Origin: Mortierella sp. BCC40632
Taxonomy: Eukaryota > Mortierellomycota > Mortierellomycetes > Mortierellales > Mortierellaceae
Assembly: GCA_011634665.1 (NCBI GenBank)
Contig: WAEK01000003.1
Location: forward strand, 142,501 to 206,500
Length of the DNA: 64,000 nt
Direction: 5' to 3'
Shown: in pieces, positions 37,855 to 49,667 of the stretch
Numbering within the stretch: the stretch's first letter is position 1
Layout of the letters: each line of letters begins with the position of its first letter
The notes under the pieces: model-generated
Database searches by the model: none
What the model was told of the DNA's origin: nothing
Seen by the model: the letters and a program-made list of their open reading frames with translations, nothing else
Program-made: the position numbers and the translations under genes

Positions 37855-38670
37855 TTATCCACGAGTCAACTTTCCGTAGATGTGAAGAGCAAACACCGAG
37901 GCGATGAAGGCCAAAGACAAGACCAAGACGACGACAGGGTCACTATTTCAGAATTCACGGCCAAAAGAAAAAAGAGGGGAAAAAAAAGAGTTAGAGGAAG
38001 AATAAAATCAGTCTTTGGGGTCCAGAGATCTTATAGTGGATTCTATAAAACGGGAACCCTGGCAACATGAATGAGATGATAAAGAAAAAAGAACAAAAGT
38101 AATCCGCAAAGCCAGGGGAGGCTGTGTGGAGGTAAACACTTACACACGGAGGCCAGGAGAATCGTCAGTGTAGATGCGCATCATTCCAGAGGTGCTGGGG
38201 CCGGGGGTACGCGTAGCCTGGGCCCTGGAGGTAGAGGAACGCTTCCTATAAAAAAAGAGAAAACCCCAATCCAAGATCAAGATACTCTAGGTCAGTCTCT
38301 CTCCATTGATTCTCGAGTCTGATCTGCCCAAGAGAAGCCAAGTCAATAGGATGAAAAAGAGAGTAGTTTTAGGACGGGTGTTATTACCTGAGAGCGGCAG
38401 CGCGGGCAGAGGCACCGGAGGGAGTGGGAGAGGGGGCAGAGTCAGACTAGATGATGTCGCGACAAAAAAAGAGTTAAAAAAGGCATGCAAGATGGGTTAG
38501 CTACACGTCTCATTTCAAACTGATCACGCCTCGTTTTCTTTTCCCAGCCAGCGTGATGAACGGTGGATGAGACTGATCGCTGATCTTTGCTGTCGCGAGA
38601 CTAGGCTGGAAGAACACGAGTGTGGAACGACTGTCTAGGTGGTGGTGGTGATGGTGATCCTGCATACCAT
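37855..38670 (-). CDS. SEC61 complex subunit beta (ER protein translocon)
   Basis: Tail-anchored beta subunit of the Sec61 channel in the ER membrane. Four exons give 83 residues: the ATG alone (38670-38668), 38446-38388, 38245-38144 and 37942-37855. The product reads MSDSAPSPTPSGASARAAALR, then a basic KRSSTSRAQATRTPG region, the conserved SGMMRIYTDDSPGLRVDPV motif, and a single tail anchor VVLVLSLAFIASVFALHIYG. Length and motif match the family. The first intron begins immediately after the initiator ATG (GTATGC donor) and ends in CATCTAG. This start is chosen because it gives the expected Ser-rich N-terminus and no other in-frame ATG precedes the motif. It shares a divergent promoter with phosphomannomutase. 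Confidence 0.93.
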
Positions 38671-38984
38671 GGCGATCTTGCGGTTTTCGGTGGATGATGG
38701 GCGGGGGACGAAGAGACGATGAGAAAGAGAGAAAGAGAGAGAGCAGAGAAAAGGAGATGGGAGATGATGAAAAAAAAAAAAGGGCGGACGACGAGAGAAC
38801 GAGAGAGAGCCTTTTGAAGCACCAATAGAAAACTGACTCGTTCGTGCGCACCCAGAGTTGGTCTGGTTGAGTGGGAGGAGAGAGAGAGAGAGAGAGAGAG
38901 ATTGAGAGAATATGAGCTGCGTTATATCCATGCAGTATAAATGGCGGTGGTACTAAAAAAGAACTCTCCCCTATTTTTAGCCTA

Positions 38985-39068
<84 letters not shown>

Positions 39069-39158
39069 CATTCATCTCCTTGAAATCATCTCACTCTCTC
39101 CCCCTGCCTTCCATCACACCAAAGCCCTCCTCCATCTGCTCTTCCCCCCCCCAATACA
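38671..39158. promoter_or_regulatory. Divergent promoter SEC61-beta / phosphomannomutase with opposed GA and CT tracts
   Basis: 488 bp separate two secretory-pathway genes. A GA tract lies at 38879-38901, on the SEC61-beta side, and a long CT tract at 38986-39064 on the phosphomannomutase side, so each gene has a polypyrimidine tract on its sense strand upstream of its ATG. A CAGTATAAAT sequence at 38933-38942 between them could be a TATA element for the plus-strand gene. Confidence 0.5.
38986..39064 (+). repeat. CT microsatellite upstream of phosphomannomutase
   Basis: About 79 nt, with one interruption (TTCT) in the middle, ending about 95 bp before the ATG. Confidence 0.9.
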
Positions 39159-40978
39159 ATGATGTCTTCCATTCCCTCTTATGCCGACCGCACCCACCCA
39201 GACACCATCTGTCTGTTCGATGTCGATGGTACTCTGACCCCTGCCCGTCTGGTAAGTCCTCCTGGTTCCTGTAGACAACATGGTTCCTACTATCTGAAAC
39301 TGCTGTGGTTACGCCAAACACAAAAAAAAAAATATAGATATATAAAAGAACGTCCTTTACTTATCGTCTTACTTTCCTCCCTCTCCCATTGAACCCTACG
39401 AAACACCAACTTTTAGAGAATCACTGATTCGATGCTGAACACTCTTGTCGAGTTGCGCAAGAAGTGCGTTATCGGCTTTGTCGGTGGATCTGACTTGAGC
39501 AAGCAGGTCGAGCAGATTGGTGACAATGGTAGGGGGGTTTTTTTTCTATTTCCTCGCCTTCTACTTCTTTCTTTATCTAGCTCGTCCGCGTTGCTCCCTC
39601 CTTTTCGTGCCTTTCCTCCCCTCCCACTCGTCAAAAACGCATTCGAGAATACGTGGTCCAATTGGGGGGCAAGAAGGGGTGGGGTGGGGGGAGAAGAGAG
39701 GTCAATTGAGTCTTTCTTCTCCTTTTTCCCTCTCCTCTTCCCAGGACAGGATGAACGTTTTGCTTGGGGGACCCTTTTTTTTTTTTTTAATCTCCAACTT
39801 CCTCGTACTAATTTTTGCTATTTTGGCTCTTTGTATTCTTTTTATAGTTCTCCAGATCTTTGACTACTGTTTTGCTGAGAACGGACTGACCGCCTACAAG
39901 GACAGTGTCCAGTTGGCCTCTCAGGTACAGAGTCATTTTTTTTTTTTTACATCTCATACACTCTCTTCCCATGAACATCCATTCCCACTCTGTCGCCACA
40001 GCACGTCACTAAACAGTGTGAACTTGCCTTTCCCTTCCCCCACACACACACTTCTTCGTCTTTTCTCCCTTTCTGGTATTCTAGAGCTTCATTGGATATT
40101 TGGGTGAGGACCGTTACAAGAAGTTGGTCAACTTTATCCTCCACTACATTGCTGATTTGGACATTCCCATCAAGCGTGGAACCTTTGTCGAGTTCCGCAA
40201 TGGCATGATCAACGTCTCTCCCATTGGACGCAACTGCAGCCATCCTGAGCGCAACGAGTTTGAAAAGTTTGACTTGGTAAGTCTTTTTTTTTTTTTTTTT
40301 TTTGCGCATTTTTCCTTAGTCGAGAGGAGATTAGTCCTGGTACTTTTCTCGTATTTTTAACCAATTTATTATTTGCTTGCGTTTTCTTTATATAAAAAAA
40401 AATTAATCGGGATGTCATTAGGAGAACAAGATTCGTGAAAAGTTTGTTGCTGCTTTGAAGGCAGAGTTCCCAGACTTTGGCTTGACCTACTCGATCGGTA
40501 TGTCAAAATCAGTTTACCCGTGCAATCGATCTATGTTTGGGAACTTGACCTAGCAAAGAAAAGAAAAAGAAAAAAAAAAAAAAAAAAAAAAAAAAAACTG
40601 AACCATCTTTCTTTATGGATTTTGTTGTTTTGTAGGCGGTCAGATCTCCTTTGACGTCTTCCCCACCGGATGGGACAAGACCTACTGCCTTCGCCACGTC
40701 GAGAAGGAGAACTTTAAGAACATTCACTTTTTCGGTGACAAGACCTTCAAGGTATGGACACCGTCATGAAGCCCGTCGAATACGTGGATCAATAGTGATG
40801 ACTGATGACTCGAGAGAAAGAAAGAAAGAGAGAATACTAAACCTCTTCAACTCATTTTTTTTTTCTTTTATCTTAGGGAGGCAATGATTACGAGATCTAC
40901 ACTGACCCCCGTGTCATTGGTCACTCTGTCACCAGCCCCGAGGATACTCAGAGGATCTTGAAGGAGCTCTTTGCCTAA
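39159..40978 (+). CDS. SEC53: Phosphomannomutase (GDP-mannose synthesis)
   Basis: Interconverts mannose-6-phosphate and mannose-1-phosphate, feeding GDP-mannose and all protein mannosylation; cytosolic. Seven exons join in frame to 255 residues, the normal length: 39159-39251, 39417-39528, 39848-39924, 40085-40276, 40422-40497, 40636-40751 and 40877-40978. The HAD-family nucleophile motif is [13 protein letters not shown], followed by [96 protein letters not shown]. All catalytic residues seen in the family are present. Two ATGs in tandem open the frame; either could start. It is the most intron-rich gene in the window relative to its size. Confidence 0.97.
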
Positions 40979-41622
40979 ATAGAATGTAGTAGGACTTGAA
41001 GGAGCCAGAAAAGCTACCCCAAGAATCGTTTGTTGTGTCGCTGCCAGATAGGTGGCGATGTGTATCAATAGAAACCCCCTCCCTAAACCAATACACTTTT
41101 TTTTTTTTTTCTTGTATTCTTCGTGGTCTCTTGGGTAAATCATGTAGATCTTTATTTGTGGTTGCTTCAACAGGGGGTCTCTCAATTGTAACACACCAAA
41201 TGGCCAGAGAATTGGACGCAGGTTGATGATTCAACTGACAAAAAGAGCAAAGAAAGGACTTGCGGGGTTTTCCCACTCCTAGCAAAAAAAAGTCAGGTCC
41301 AGAGAGTCGATCCATGCATAGGGGAACGGACCAAAGGATGGGGAGGCGTTACAATAGGCTGTGCTGTCAAGTGAGCATCTCTCCTCCTCCTCCCCACTAA
41401 TCCAAAAGTGGGGAGAACATGTACCAGTTTTGTGTAGCAACCGCCTTCCCGCAAACCTGAACTTTTTTTTTTCTTACTCTCTCTTTTTTCGTTCTCTTTC
41501 TCTCTTTCTCTCTTTCTTCCCTCTCTCTCTCTCTCTCTCTCTTTTTCTTTTCTCTCTCTCTCTGTCGTATACATACATCCTCCTCTCTCTCTTCACTTTT
41601 ACTTTTTCCTCAAAATATCATC
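40979..41622. promoter_or_regulatory. Intergenic region, 3' of phosphomannomutase and promoter of LCL3-like gene
   Basis: About 640 bp between two plus-strand genes. The last 160 bp before the LCL3-like ATG is almost pure pyrimidine (41462-41572 and 41582-41610), including a CT tract. No gene is supported. Confidence 0.45.
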
Positions 41623-43173
41623 ATGGTCTGGCCATTCAGTTCAAGTTCATCGGACAAGCCAGACTCGTCATCTCTCACCAACTCGGCAATGGACTCGTTC
41701 GAGAAAGCAGGTCAAGATGCAAAGGCTCTCCTCCAGTCCACCAAAGATTCGCTCGAGGACATGGCAACATCAGTTGTCGAATCAACTGCATCCACCTCCT
41801 CAACAAAGTTTCTCGCCATGCAGCATCAGGCTTTATCATCATCATCATCGTCGTCGTCATCATCCATCGAACCTTTCTTGATCGCCACTGCCTTCTTTGG
41901 AGTCGCGACTGCAGCAACACTTTTCTACAGGACTCGACTTCGTAGAATCCCAACCACGGCGTACCTGACACCTAATCTGTTGAACGGCCGACGTGTTCTC
42001 AAAGGAAAAGTGACCAGTGTAGGCGATGCGGATAACTTTCGATTTTACCATACGCCTGGTGGTGTCTGGGCTGGTTGGGGTTGGCTCAGGAACGTCCCAA
42101 CAGTATCAAAAGGTCAGTCCGAGGGAAATGTAAAAAAAAAAAAAAAAAATACCTGTACCTTTTTTTTTTTTTTATGTGAGACGCAGCAGTCGTATTAAAA
42201 AAAAAAGACTCTCTTGCCTCAACAACAGAGCTCAAGAACCAGACCATGCACATCCGACTAGCAGGAGTAGACGCGCCAGAGGTAAATGAACAGCACGAGT
42301 GCAGGACCATGAAATTATCCAACTGGGATGGCAAGAGATGTTATCAATCCAATCAACATCAACACTTTCTGACCAAACCGAGCGATCTTTTTTTTTTCAT
42401 TGTTCCTCTCTTTTCTCTAAAGTGTGCTCATTTCGGTATGCCTGCTCAACCATTCTCGCAAGAGGCTCTAGAATGGCTTCGTAAAATCAAGGGCAAGACA
42501 GTTCTAGTCGCACCCCTCGCCAAAGATCGTTATGACCGCGTGGTAAGCCGAGTGCACGCCTGATTCTCCTTTCTTTCTTCTGTATTGGGACTTGTTTCGA
42601 TTGTGAACAGGAAAGACACGTATTAAGAAAAGGAAGGGGAAAAAAAACAATACTTGACTTTTCTTTTTTTTTTTTTTTTTTTTTTTTTTTGGGAATGAAA
42701 CGTTTTAGGTGGCCATGGTATGGAGTCCATCACAAGTGCCTCTACTGCCCAAGAAGAACGTGAGCGCAGAGATGTTGAAGGTTGGATTAGCGCAAGTTTA
42801 CAGACAAGCAGGAGGAGAGTATGGTGGAATGCTAGAATATTTCAACAAACTAGAAGCCAAAGCAAAGTAAGAGGGATTTTTTTTTTTTTTTTTTTTTTTC
42901 ACTCACGATTCTCTCTCGGATTGCCATCAAAGAGAAGAAGAAGAAGAAGAATCAATCTTTCACTCAGCCCCAATCTTGAACACTAATACGCTCCTGGATT
43001 TTGATTCCTTTTGTTTTTAATATGATTCTCTCTCTCTCTCTCTCTTGCTCTCTATGCTGATTAGGGCACACAAGATCGGAATCTGGTCACAAGAAAATAT
43101 GGTCAGTGCGGCAGAGCACAAGAAGCAATTCTTGCGAAATGGAGACAAAGACCCCAAAAGCAAAACCAAATAA
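41623..43173 (+). CDS. LCL3-like membrane-anchored staphylococcal-nuclease-fold endonuclease
   Basis: Predicted calcium-dependent nuclease of the SNase/LCL3 family, probably in a mitochondrial or other internal membrane. Five exons join to 309 residues: 41623-42112, 42229-42281, 42423-42542, 42709-42866 and 43065-43173. The N-terminus is Ser-rich with a run of Ser around 41838-41862, then one membrane span [21 protein letters not shown]. The nuclease domain contains [38 protein letters not shown] with the catalytic Arg, Asp and Glu, and the second Arg in AKDRYDRVV. The end, AHKIGIWSQ, is typical of the fold. The intron positions cut exactly through the active-site block (after DAPE). Location is inferred from the family. 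Confidence 0.93.
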
Positions 43174-43687
43174 AGTACTTCTGGGAACTTTTAACGAGAA
43201 ATGAAAAGAAGAGAAAAGAAAAAAATTTGGATCAATGTCGCTAGAATGCAATGATCCGACCCCCTGTTTATGCATTAGATCATAGACTTTGAAAATTTAA
43301 GAGAATTGAGTGGACAAAGAGATTTTTGAGAGCACCTGAGAGGAGAGAAAAGGGGAAAGGTGTGTCTTTCGAAACTAGAAGAGACCCAGCAACACCAACT
43401 AGGTGCAGACTGTTGGCTAATGCATGTTGCCAACTAGAGTAGCTCTATCTGCAAGAGATAACCCCTGTACTTGTGCCAAAAGAATTCCATGGCAGGCCGG
43501 TTATGGCGGTGACAGTATACAGGAGTCGCTCTCTCCTTGGCAACAATCTGCGGGTCCTCCGAGTGGAGAGTGGGCCACGAATCCGTAGCACGACTAGACA
43601 GGGTGGTGATGCTGTGTGTATGTATGTGCGTATTTTCCTTCTTTCCTTCGTTTTTTTTTCTCTCTTCAGTCCTTCGATGGGATAGAA
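43174..43687. other. Intergenic region between LCL3-like gene and the palindrome
   Basis: About 510 bp of unique sequence following the LCL3-like stop. No frame has recognisable features. It ends where the inverted similarity to the right side of the window begins. Confidence 0.4.
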
Positions 43688-43832
43688 GGATAATCTTGTT
43701 TTACATTCTCCAACCCTTGCATGGTTCCCTCAACTCTACTTGAAAGGGACCATCCTGTTTTCAAAAGTGATTGATCAAGTCCTTCTTTCATAGATCACTT
43801 TCTACTTTTTTCTAGAGCCACATGCAGCAGGG

Positions 43833-44052
43833 TCACACCGATGCTCTTGCCTTACCTCCTTCCGTGCTGACAATCACCACTTCTCGAGGTTTCTGCACCT
43901 CGCCTTTGCCAGGTAGATTTGGTCGATAAAGTTCCTGTTACTCGGGTATGGCTATTGCGAACGACAATATGGATCTGGGTACCTTCTCTGCCTCATTGAA
44001 GTGCTGACACCATCAATGAGTCTTGCTGTTGATTCCCTCAAGTTGGATCAGC
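43833..44052 (-). pseudogene. Damaged copy of an outward-facing gene end (left outer arm)
   Basis: Read on the minus strand it encodes NQQQDSLMVSALQ, then an in-frame TGA and a deletion of about 30 nt, then RNSHTRVTGTLST and, after loss of the splice donor and most of an intron, GEVQKPREVVIVSTEGGKA ending RASV and TGA at 43835-43833. The partner on the right outer arm (62,144-62,492, plus strand) keeps an open frame, a donor and an acceptor. Differences between the two copies include several third-position changes. I do not recognise the protein. Confidence 0.55.
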
Positions 44053-44322
44053 GATTCCGGGAAGGAGGCGGGGGACGGGGGCAATAATATGTGAAGATAG
44101 ACGTCATCTTAATGGAAGGAAAAATTTTTGGAGTCCATTGAAGCCTTAAATTTCACCTTTAGTGTCAAAAAAAAAAGAGCCAGAAACTTGCTCGCTTAAA
44201 AAAGAGAAGAAGAGAAAGAAAAGAGAGTTTTGCTTTGAGTGTTTTGTAACTATGATTCACTCCGCTCTGAAGCCAGGTCGAGAACCAGACAGCTGGCGGT
44301 GAGCGTTAAAAGTAGGATGCAA

Positions 44323-44514
44323 GGCAGGAAAAAAACCATAAGGGTTTTAAAAAGCTGCCAAACCCCTCATTCCTGGCTACAGCCAGGCGGACAAAAAGAC
44401 AGCGGCCCTATTTCTAGGGGCCTGCCGATCATCACCGCCTGAGGCCCAAAGCTGTAGCAGAGGAGAATGAGGGAAAAAAAAAGAGGCCTGGGGGGGAGGT
44501 CCTTGTATTTATAT
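44323..44514 (-). promoter_or_regulatory. P1 left arm: TATA box and conserved stem-loop
   Basis: Read on the minus strand: GAGATATAAATACAAGG at about 44,518-44,502, a hairpin AGGCCCCTAGAAATAGGGCC near 44,425-44,406, a second hairpin CCTGGCTGTAGCCAGG near 44,391-44,376, and the stem-loop GGCAG...AAAACC-CTTAT-GGTTTT...CTGCC at 44,359-44,323. One of six copies in the palindrome. Confidence 0.6.
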
Positions 44515-44952
44515 CTCCCAGCGCGACAGTGACCGTCTTCGATACGACGCTTTCCATCACTAGCCAAAATGTGGGACGCCCTCAGTGATGATAGAAAATG
44601 ATGAAATTAGTGCGCTTCGTTCTGTCAGCTCGAGACTGCGTTTGGCTCTCTCCCCCATCGAGGGCATCGAGTGGTCTGTTGATCAAACAGGCAGACGAGG
44701 GAGGGGGAGGGGAGCAGTGTGATATTTTCTGGTGAACTGGTGCAGGGGAGACAACCACTGGACCATGGACCACACTTATATCCAGATCCAACTCATTCTC
44801 TGTGCCCCCTCCAGAACAGCCTCCGCTCCCACTCCGACCACCCAGCACTGGCCACCTCAACTCTATCCATCGACAGTCAAGAGGATACACAGGTTGTTTG
44901 CAGACAGTGTGTGGTTGTCTGGATGCTGGGTGTTGCTGAGTAGACGAGCGGT

Positions 44953-45048
<96 letters not shown>

Positions 45049-45821
45049 TTCTTTCTTTCTTTCTTCGTGGCCGGCAACTACTATCATTCGCAGTGTCTTT
45101 CTGCCTTATCTCTTTGTTCCTGGTCCTCTTTTACCTTTTGTTCTGAGTGGTCTCTATCGATGAGTTAGACCCAACGAATGCCATTCTTCAGGCACGGCGA
45201 GCGCGTAGAAACAACCAGCCCCATTTGCACAGTTTTTTTTTTCTGTTATTGTTCTGGGGTATACATTCCCATCCGTCGAGGAATATAAAAAGAGGATAGG
45301 ATGGGAGAGGAGGAGGGGAAGGGGAAGAGGAGGACGAGGAGGAGGACGAGGAGGAGGAGGAGAAATAGAAAAAAAATGAATCGCTTATCTGCTCAGCTAC
45401 ACCCAGCACCCAGACGACCATACACTGTCTGCAAACAACCTGTGCATCTTCCAGCTGTCTGTGAATAGAGTTGAAGTGGCCAGTGCTGGGTAGTCGGAGT
45501 GGGAGCGGAGGTTGTTCTGGGGGGTGGATGGCACAGAGAAGGAGCTGGATCTGGATATAAGTGTGGTCCATGGTCCAGTGGTTGTCTCCCCTGCACCAGT
45601 TCACCAGAAAATATCACACTGCTCCCCTCCCCCTCCCTCGTCTGCCTATTTGATCAACAGACCACTCGATGCCCTCGATGGGGGAGAGAGCCAAACGCAG
45701 TCTCGAGTTGACAGAACGAAGCGCACTAATTTCATCATGTTCTATCATCACTGAGGGCGTCCCACATTTTGGCTAGTGATGGAAAGCGTCGTATCGAAGA
45801 CGGTCACTGTCGCGCTGGGAG

Positions 45822-46015
45822 ATATAAATACAAGGACCTCCCCCCCCCAGGCCTCTCTTTTTTTCCCTCATTCTCCTCTGCTACAGCTTTGGGCCTCAGG
45901 CGGTATTGATCGGCAGGCCCTAGAAATAGGGCCGCTGTCTTTGTCCGCCTGGCTGTAGCCAGGAATGAGGGGGTTTGGCAGCTTTTTTAAAACCCTTATG
46001 GTTTTTTTTCCTGCC
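45822..46015 (+). promoter_or_regulatory. P1 right arm: TATA box and conserved stem-loop
   Basis: TATAAATA at about 45,823-45,830, then the same two hairpins (GGCCCTAGAAATAGGGCC and CCTGGCTGTAGCCAGG) and the stem-loop with AAAACC-CTTAT-GGTTTT between GGCAG and CTGCC at 45,977-46,015. Confidence 0.6.
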
Positions 46016-46157
46016 TTGCATCCTACTCTTAACGCTCACCGCCAGCTGTCTGGTTCTCGACCTGGCTTCAGAGCGGAGTGAATCATAGTTACAAAAACAC
46101 AAAAAGCAAAACTTCTCTTTTTCTCTTCTCTTCTCTCTCTTTTTTGGTCGCTCTATC

Positions 46158-46355
46158 ATGTCTCTCTGGTGGCAAAGTAGAGCTGATCTCATCCAAAATG
46201 AACTTCTCAGCACTCTATTCCACCGACCATCTCACTCCCTCCCTGTCTTTGGCTCTATTGTATTTTCTCCGCAAGGGTCATGGCAGCCAAATGAGATAAG
46301 AGCGACCATCAATCTTTTTGACGCTTTTGAGTATCTGGGAGCGCCACCGATGTAA
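46158..46355 (+). CDS. Small frame next to P1, best preserved copy of a five-member decayed family
   Basis: 65 codons beginning MSLWWQSRADLIQNELLST and ending DAFEYLGAPPM, with a run HRPSHSLPVFGSIVFSPQG in the middle. The same frame is recognisable at four other places in the palindrome (51,340-51,540 minus; 53,609-53,875 plus; 59,050-59,255 minus; 61,264-61,430 plus), where it carries a stop, a lost ATG or frameshifts. It lies about 330 bp downstream of the TATAAATA box in the same direction. It may be an exon of a larger gene rather than a complete one. Function unknown. Confidence 0.35.
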   Translation: MSLWWQSRADLIQNELLSTLFHRPSHSLPVFGSIVFSPQGSWQPNEIRATINLFDAFEYLGAPPM

Positions 46356-47462
46356 ATCTTTCCATCGTTCTCTTTTCCTTTCTCTCTTTCTCTCCATCCC
46401 TCTTTCTCTCTCTCCCATCCTGACTCACACGGATCTACAGCCAAATCCAAAGCCAGAGCCAGAGCCAGAATCATCTGCACTCTGCTTCCCTTTACCAGTC
46501 ACTTTAGATCTTTTTTCTCTTCACTTCTCTTTGACGTTCACATCACCCTTCCTTCACCATCACCGTCTCCTTTGTTCTTCTTTTGCCTCCACTTCACTCT
46601 CCTCTTGCCTCCATTACTTATTTTCCTTGATTTTTACGCTCCACCTTCCACCACTCCATCACCACTGCCCCATTTAATCAACCACTACTCCAACACTATT
46701 TCAACCGCCGCTGTTTGTTCCACCTCTGTTTTCACTGTTTCCACTTTGCCCTTCTCCACTGCCCCCCAGGACAAGACTATGGGCTGCCACTGCACCACAA
46801 CTGCACCACAACCTCACAACCACTTCACACAACCATTGCCGCCACCACTGCCGATCAATCTGTTGCTGCCACCATCATGCTACCACAACTCTATATCTCT
46901 CACTCGCTCGAGCTCTCCCCACCCGTTCCCCCTCTCGCCCACCCCTCTTGCTCGCCCTCTCACTCACCTTCTCTCTCTTACCTTTTTCTCTCACCACATA
47001 CACTGACTCACTGATATTGTTCGCTCGTGGATGCAGAGTCTGTTCTTGACCCATCCCACCCAAGCCGAGGTTGGTCCCTTTCGAGACCGGTAAAAAAAAA
47101 AAAAAAAAAAAAGACTCTTTCCCTCTCTGTCGGTTGCGCTTTGACATTTCTGCGTGGCACGGACACCTGGTCATTTAAGTTTCACACGCCGGTCAGTCTG
47201 CTTGGCTGTTAAAGGCTGCGCAGTTTGCTTTGGCCCCATCGGTTGGGGACAGAGGGTCTTTGTTCGGCCTTCCTTGTTTGCTACTGTGGGGTAAGGAAAG
47301 GGCGTATCGGTGCAGGATGCAGGGTGCAGGATGCAGGATGTGTTTGTGCGTCCACTGGCACTTCCTCTGTTGACATGTGTCTCCATCTTGCTTCTCTCCA
47401 ACGGACAGCAACGACAACAGCAGCAGTACCAAACAAAAAAAGCGCATGTGTGTGGAAGAGGA

Positions 47463-47539
<77 letters not shown>

Positions 47540-48439
47540 TGTGAGAGAGAACAGGAGGTGGATGGGGTGTGGGGCGCTTAGATTGTTCAACAACGATTAC
47601 CTTCTTGTCCCCTCTCATTTCCGCTCAAGCTTTTTTTACTCGCGTGAACACCACTCAGAGTTCCATTGTCGATCAATCATGACCCTATTCTCACTCGCTC
47701 TCTTTTTCATGCACCACGTCTATCAAGCCGAGAACAGCGACTCTTCACGCCAAGGTGAAGATGACTCAGAACCTGATCTGGGTCTTTTGGCTCGATGACA
47801 AAAAAAAATATTAGGCCCACCTGTGTCAAAGGGGTGGAAGGTAGACAGAGTAGCGAAGCCAACCCCAGTTTCCGAAGATTCAAATCCTGGTATGAAGGCC
47901 GCGGATCTATTTTTTTCAGCCACTGCACGATAGCGCCTTTGTAATTTCTTTTGTCTTCTCTCTCCTTCTCTCGTCTTTCTTTCATATCGCCCCACCTCCA
48001 CCTCTCCTCTCCACCTCTACCTCCACCTCTCCTCTCCACCTCTACCTCCACCACCACCACCACCTCGACCTCTCCTCTCCACCTCTGCCTCTTCCACCTC
48101 TCGCTTCTACAACCACCTTCAATAACCGCTCGCGATATCTACATTCAGCATCCACATTCAGCATCCACACTCAGCATCTGCACTCAGCATCCACATTCAG
48201 CATCCACACTCAGCATCTGCACTCAGCATCCACAGTCAGCATCTGCACTCAGAATCCACACTCGATGTTAAGAGAGACCAGCACTGTACAGAACTTATTG
48301 TTTTAGGTAGGTATAGCCACGGAAGAAGCTTCCTACGAGGTAGTACGGGAACCTCAAGGTCTTTCTTCGATGTCCGAACTCCCTGGTTTACGTGTTGGCC
48401 TGCATGTTGGTTTCCGTGTTGGTTTGGCTTTTTGCTTTT

Positions 48440-48585
48440 TGCTTTGTCTTCGTCTTTGTCTTCGTCTCTGTCTTCGTCTTTGTCTTCGTCTCTGTCTTCG
48501 TCTCTGTCTTCGTCTTCGTCTTTGTCTTCGTCTTTGTCTTCGTCTTTGTCTTCGTCTTTGTCTTCGTCTTTGTCTTCGTCTTTGT
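48440..48585. repeat. 12-bp minisatellite (GTCTTCGTCTTT units), mirrored at 56,876-57,010
   Basis: About a dozen units alternating GTCTTCGTCTTT and GTCTTCGTCTCT. All frames stay open, which produces Phe/Val, Arg/Leu and Ser/Leu repeat frames that should not be read as proteins. Confidence 0.9.
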
Positions 48586-49535
48586 GTCAAGGGTTAGGGT
48601 ATATCAGTGATCCTACAGCAGATAAGAGGATGGCAGGCTTTGTGGAGGTAGAGGAGGCTCTTGACTTGAGCCCTTTCATTCCATTCTTTGATTTTGACGT
48701 TGGCCCAGTGGGGACAGTCTCCTCTTCCTTCCACTCCTCATCCTCTTCGCTCAAGAACCCGCACTATCCGCTTTTCATTTTGTTTGTTTGTTGGATTGGT
48801 TGCAATAGATGTGAGCCACCGAATCTGAATGCCCACAAGACCAGCAAGCACGACAAGGCATAGCAGGATACAACGCGATACGGCATAGCAGGATATGGTA
48901 CAATATGGAATGGCATAGCAGGATATGTTGTGATATGACTCGGCGCGACACGACGCGATGCGACAAGGCCTTTCAAGTAGATTGAGAGGTCAGCCTACCA
49001 GTGCCAAATAAAGGGAAGTCGCTTCCTCTCTTCTCTCTTCCAGGAGGCAGGAGGGTGGACCTCATATGGCAGGAGCCACTCAAGTGTGGGGCGGAAAGAG
49101 ACATGGTGGCCTCAGGAGCCTAGTGCTGATGTGTTAATCGAAACAGGCAAGGCATCCCCTTGCCTGTCAGCTCTGAGAGAAGCACCAAGGGGTCTGTGGG
49201 CTCCTTGGTAGGGGTGTGAGTGTGTGTGGGGATCGTGGAACGCAGAGCAGGTGAGGAGAGAAGAGTTGGGGACCCACGAGGAGGGGAAGGAGAAGTTAGG
49301 GAGAACATCTGGAGCTCGGTGCTGTCTAACGTATTCTCTATCCTTTGGCCACTCTTGTAGACACGAGCACAGGACGAGGTTTGGCGGACAAGCAGGATCG
49401 ATGGGTCAAGGAATACAGGCAACTCGCAGATAGGACCAGGACTGGAGGCCCTTAGAACGGACATTCCAATAAACTATCCATTGACATCCAAACCAGAGCT
49501 CTGACCCAAACATTGTAATGGATCCTTACAAGAGC

Positions 49536-49667
<132 letters not shown>

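Larger units (their letters stand above)
44206..46400. repeat. Palindromic element copy P1
   Basis: Arms 44,239-44,940 and 45,390-46,080 are reverse complements with few differences, flanking a non-palindromic core of about 450 bp. The core holds a CT tract (44,958-45,040), a stretch beginning GTGGCCGGCAACTACTATC, and a GA-rich block (45,300-45,365) with an ATATAAAAAG sequence near 45,282. Each arm, read outward from the core, carries a conserved frame (ELDLDISVVHG... to ...NFIIFYHH), then a TATAAATA box, then a stem-loop. The right flank continues into a further 300 bp with a 65-codon frame; the left flank is truncated at about 44,200. Confidence 0.88.

Noticed and set aside
48140..48250. 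CRISPR-like direct repeats (CAGCATCCACACTCA units)
   Set aside because: The units are contiguous with no unique spacers and the genome is eukaryotic; this is a minisatellite.
49120..49464. 114-codon frame, present also at 55,995-56,339, as a possible protein gene in the spacers
   Set aside because: Both copies are arm duplicates of each other, so conservation says nothing about coding. Composition is low-complexity and there is no recognisable motif or promoter.
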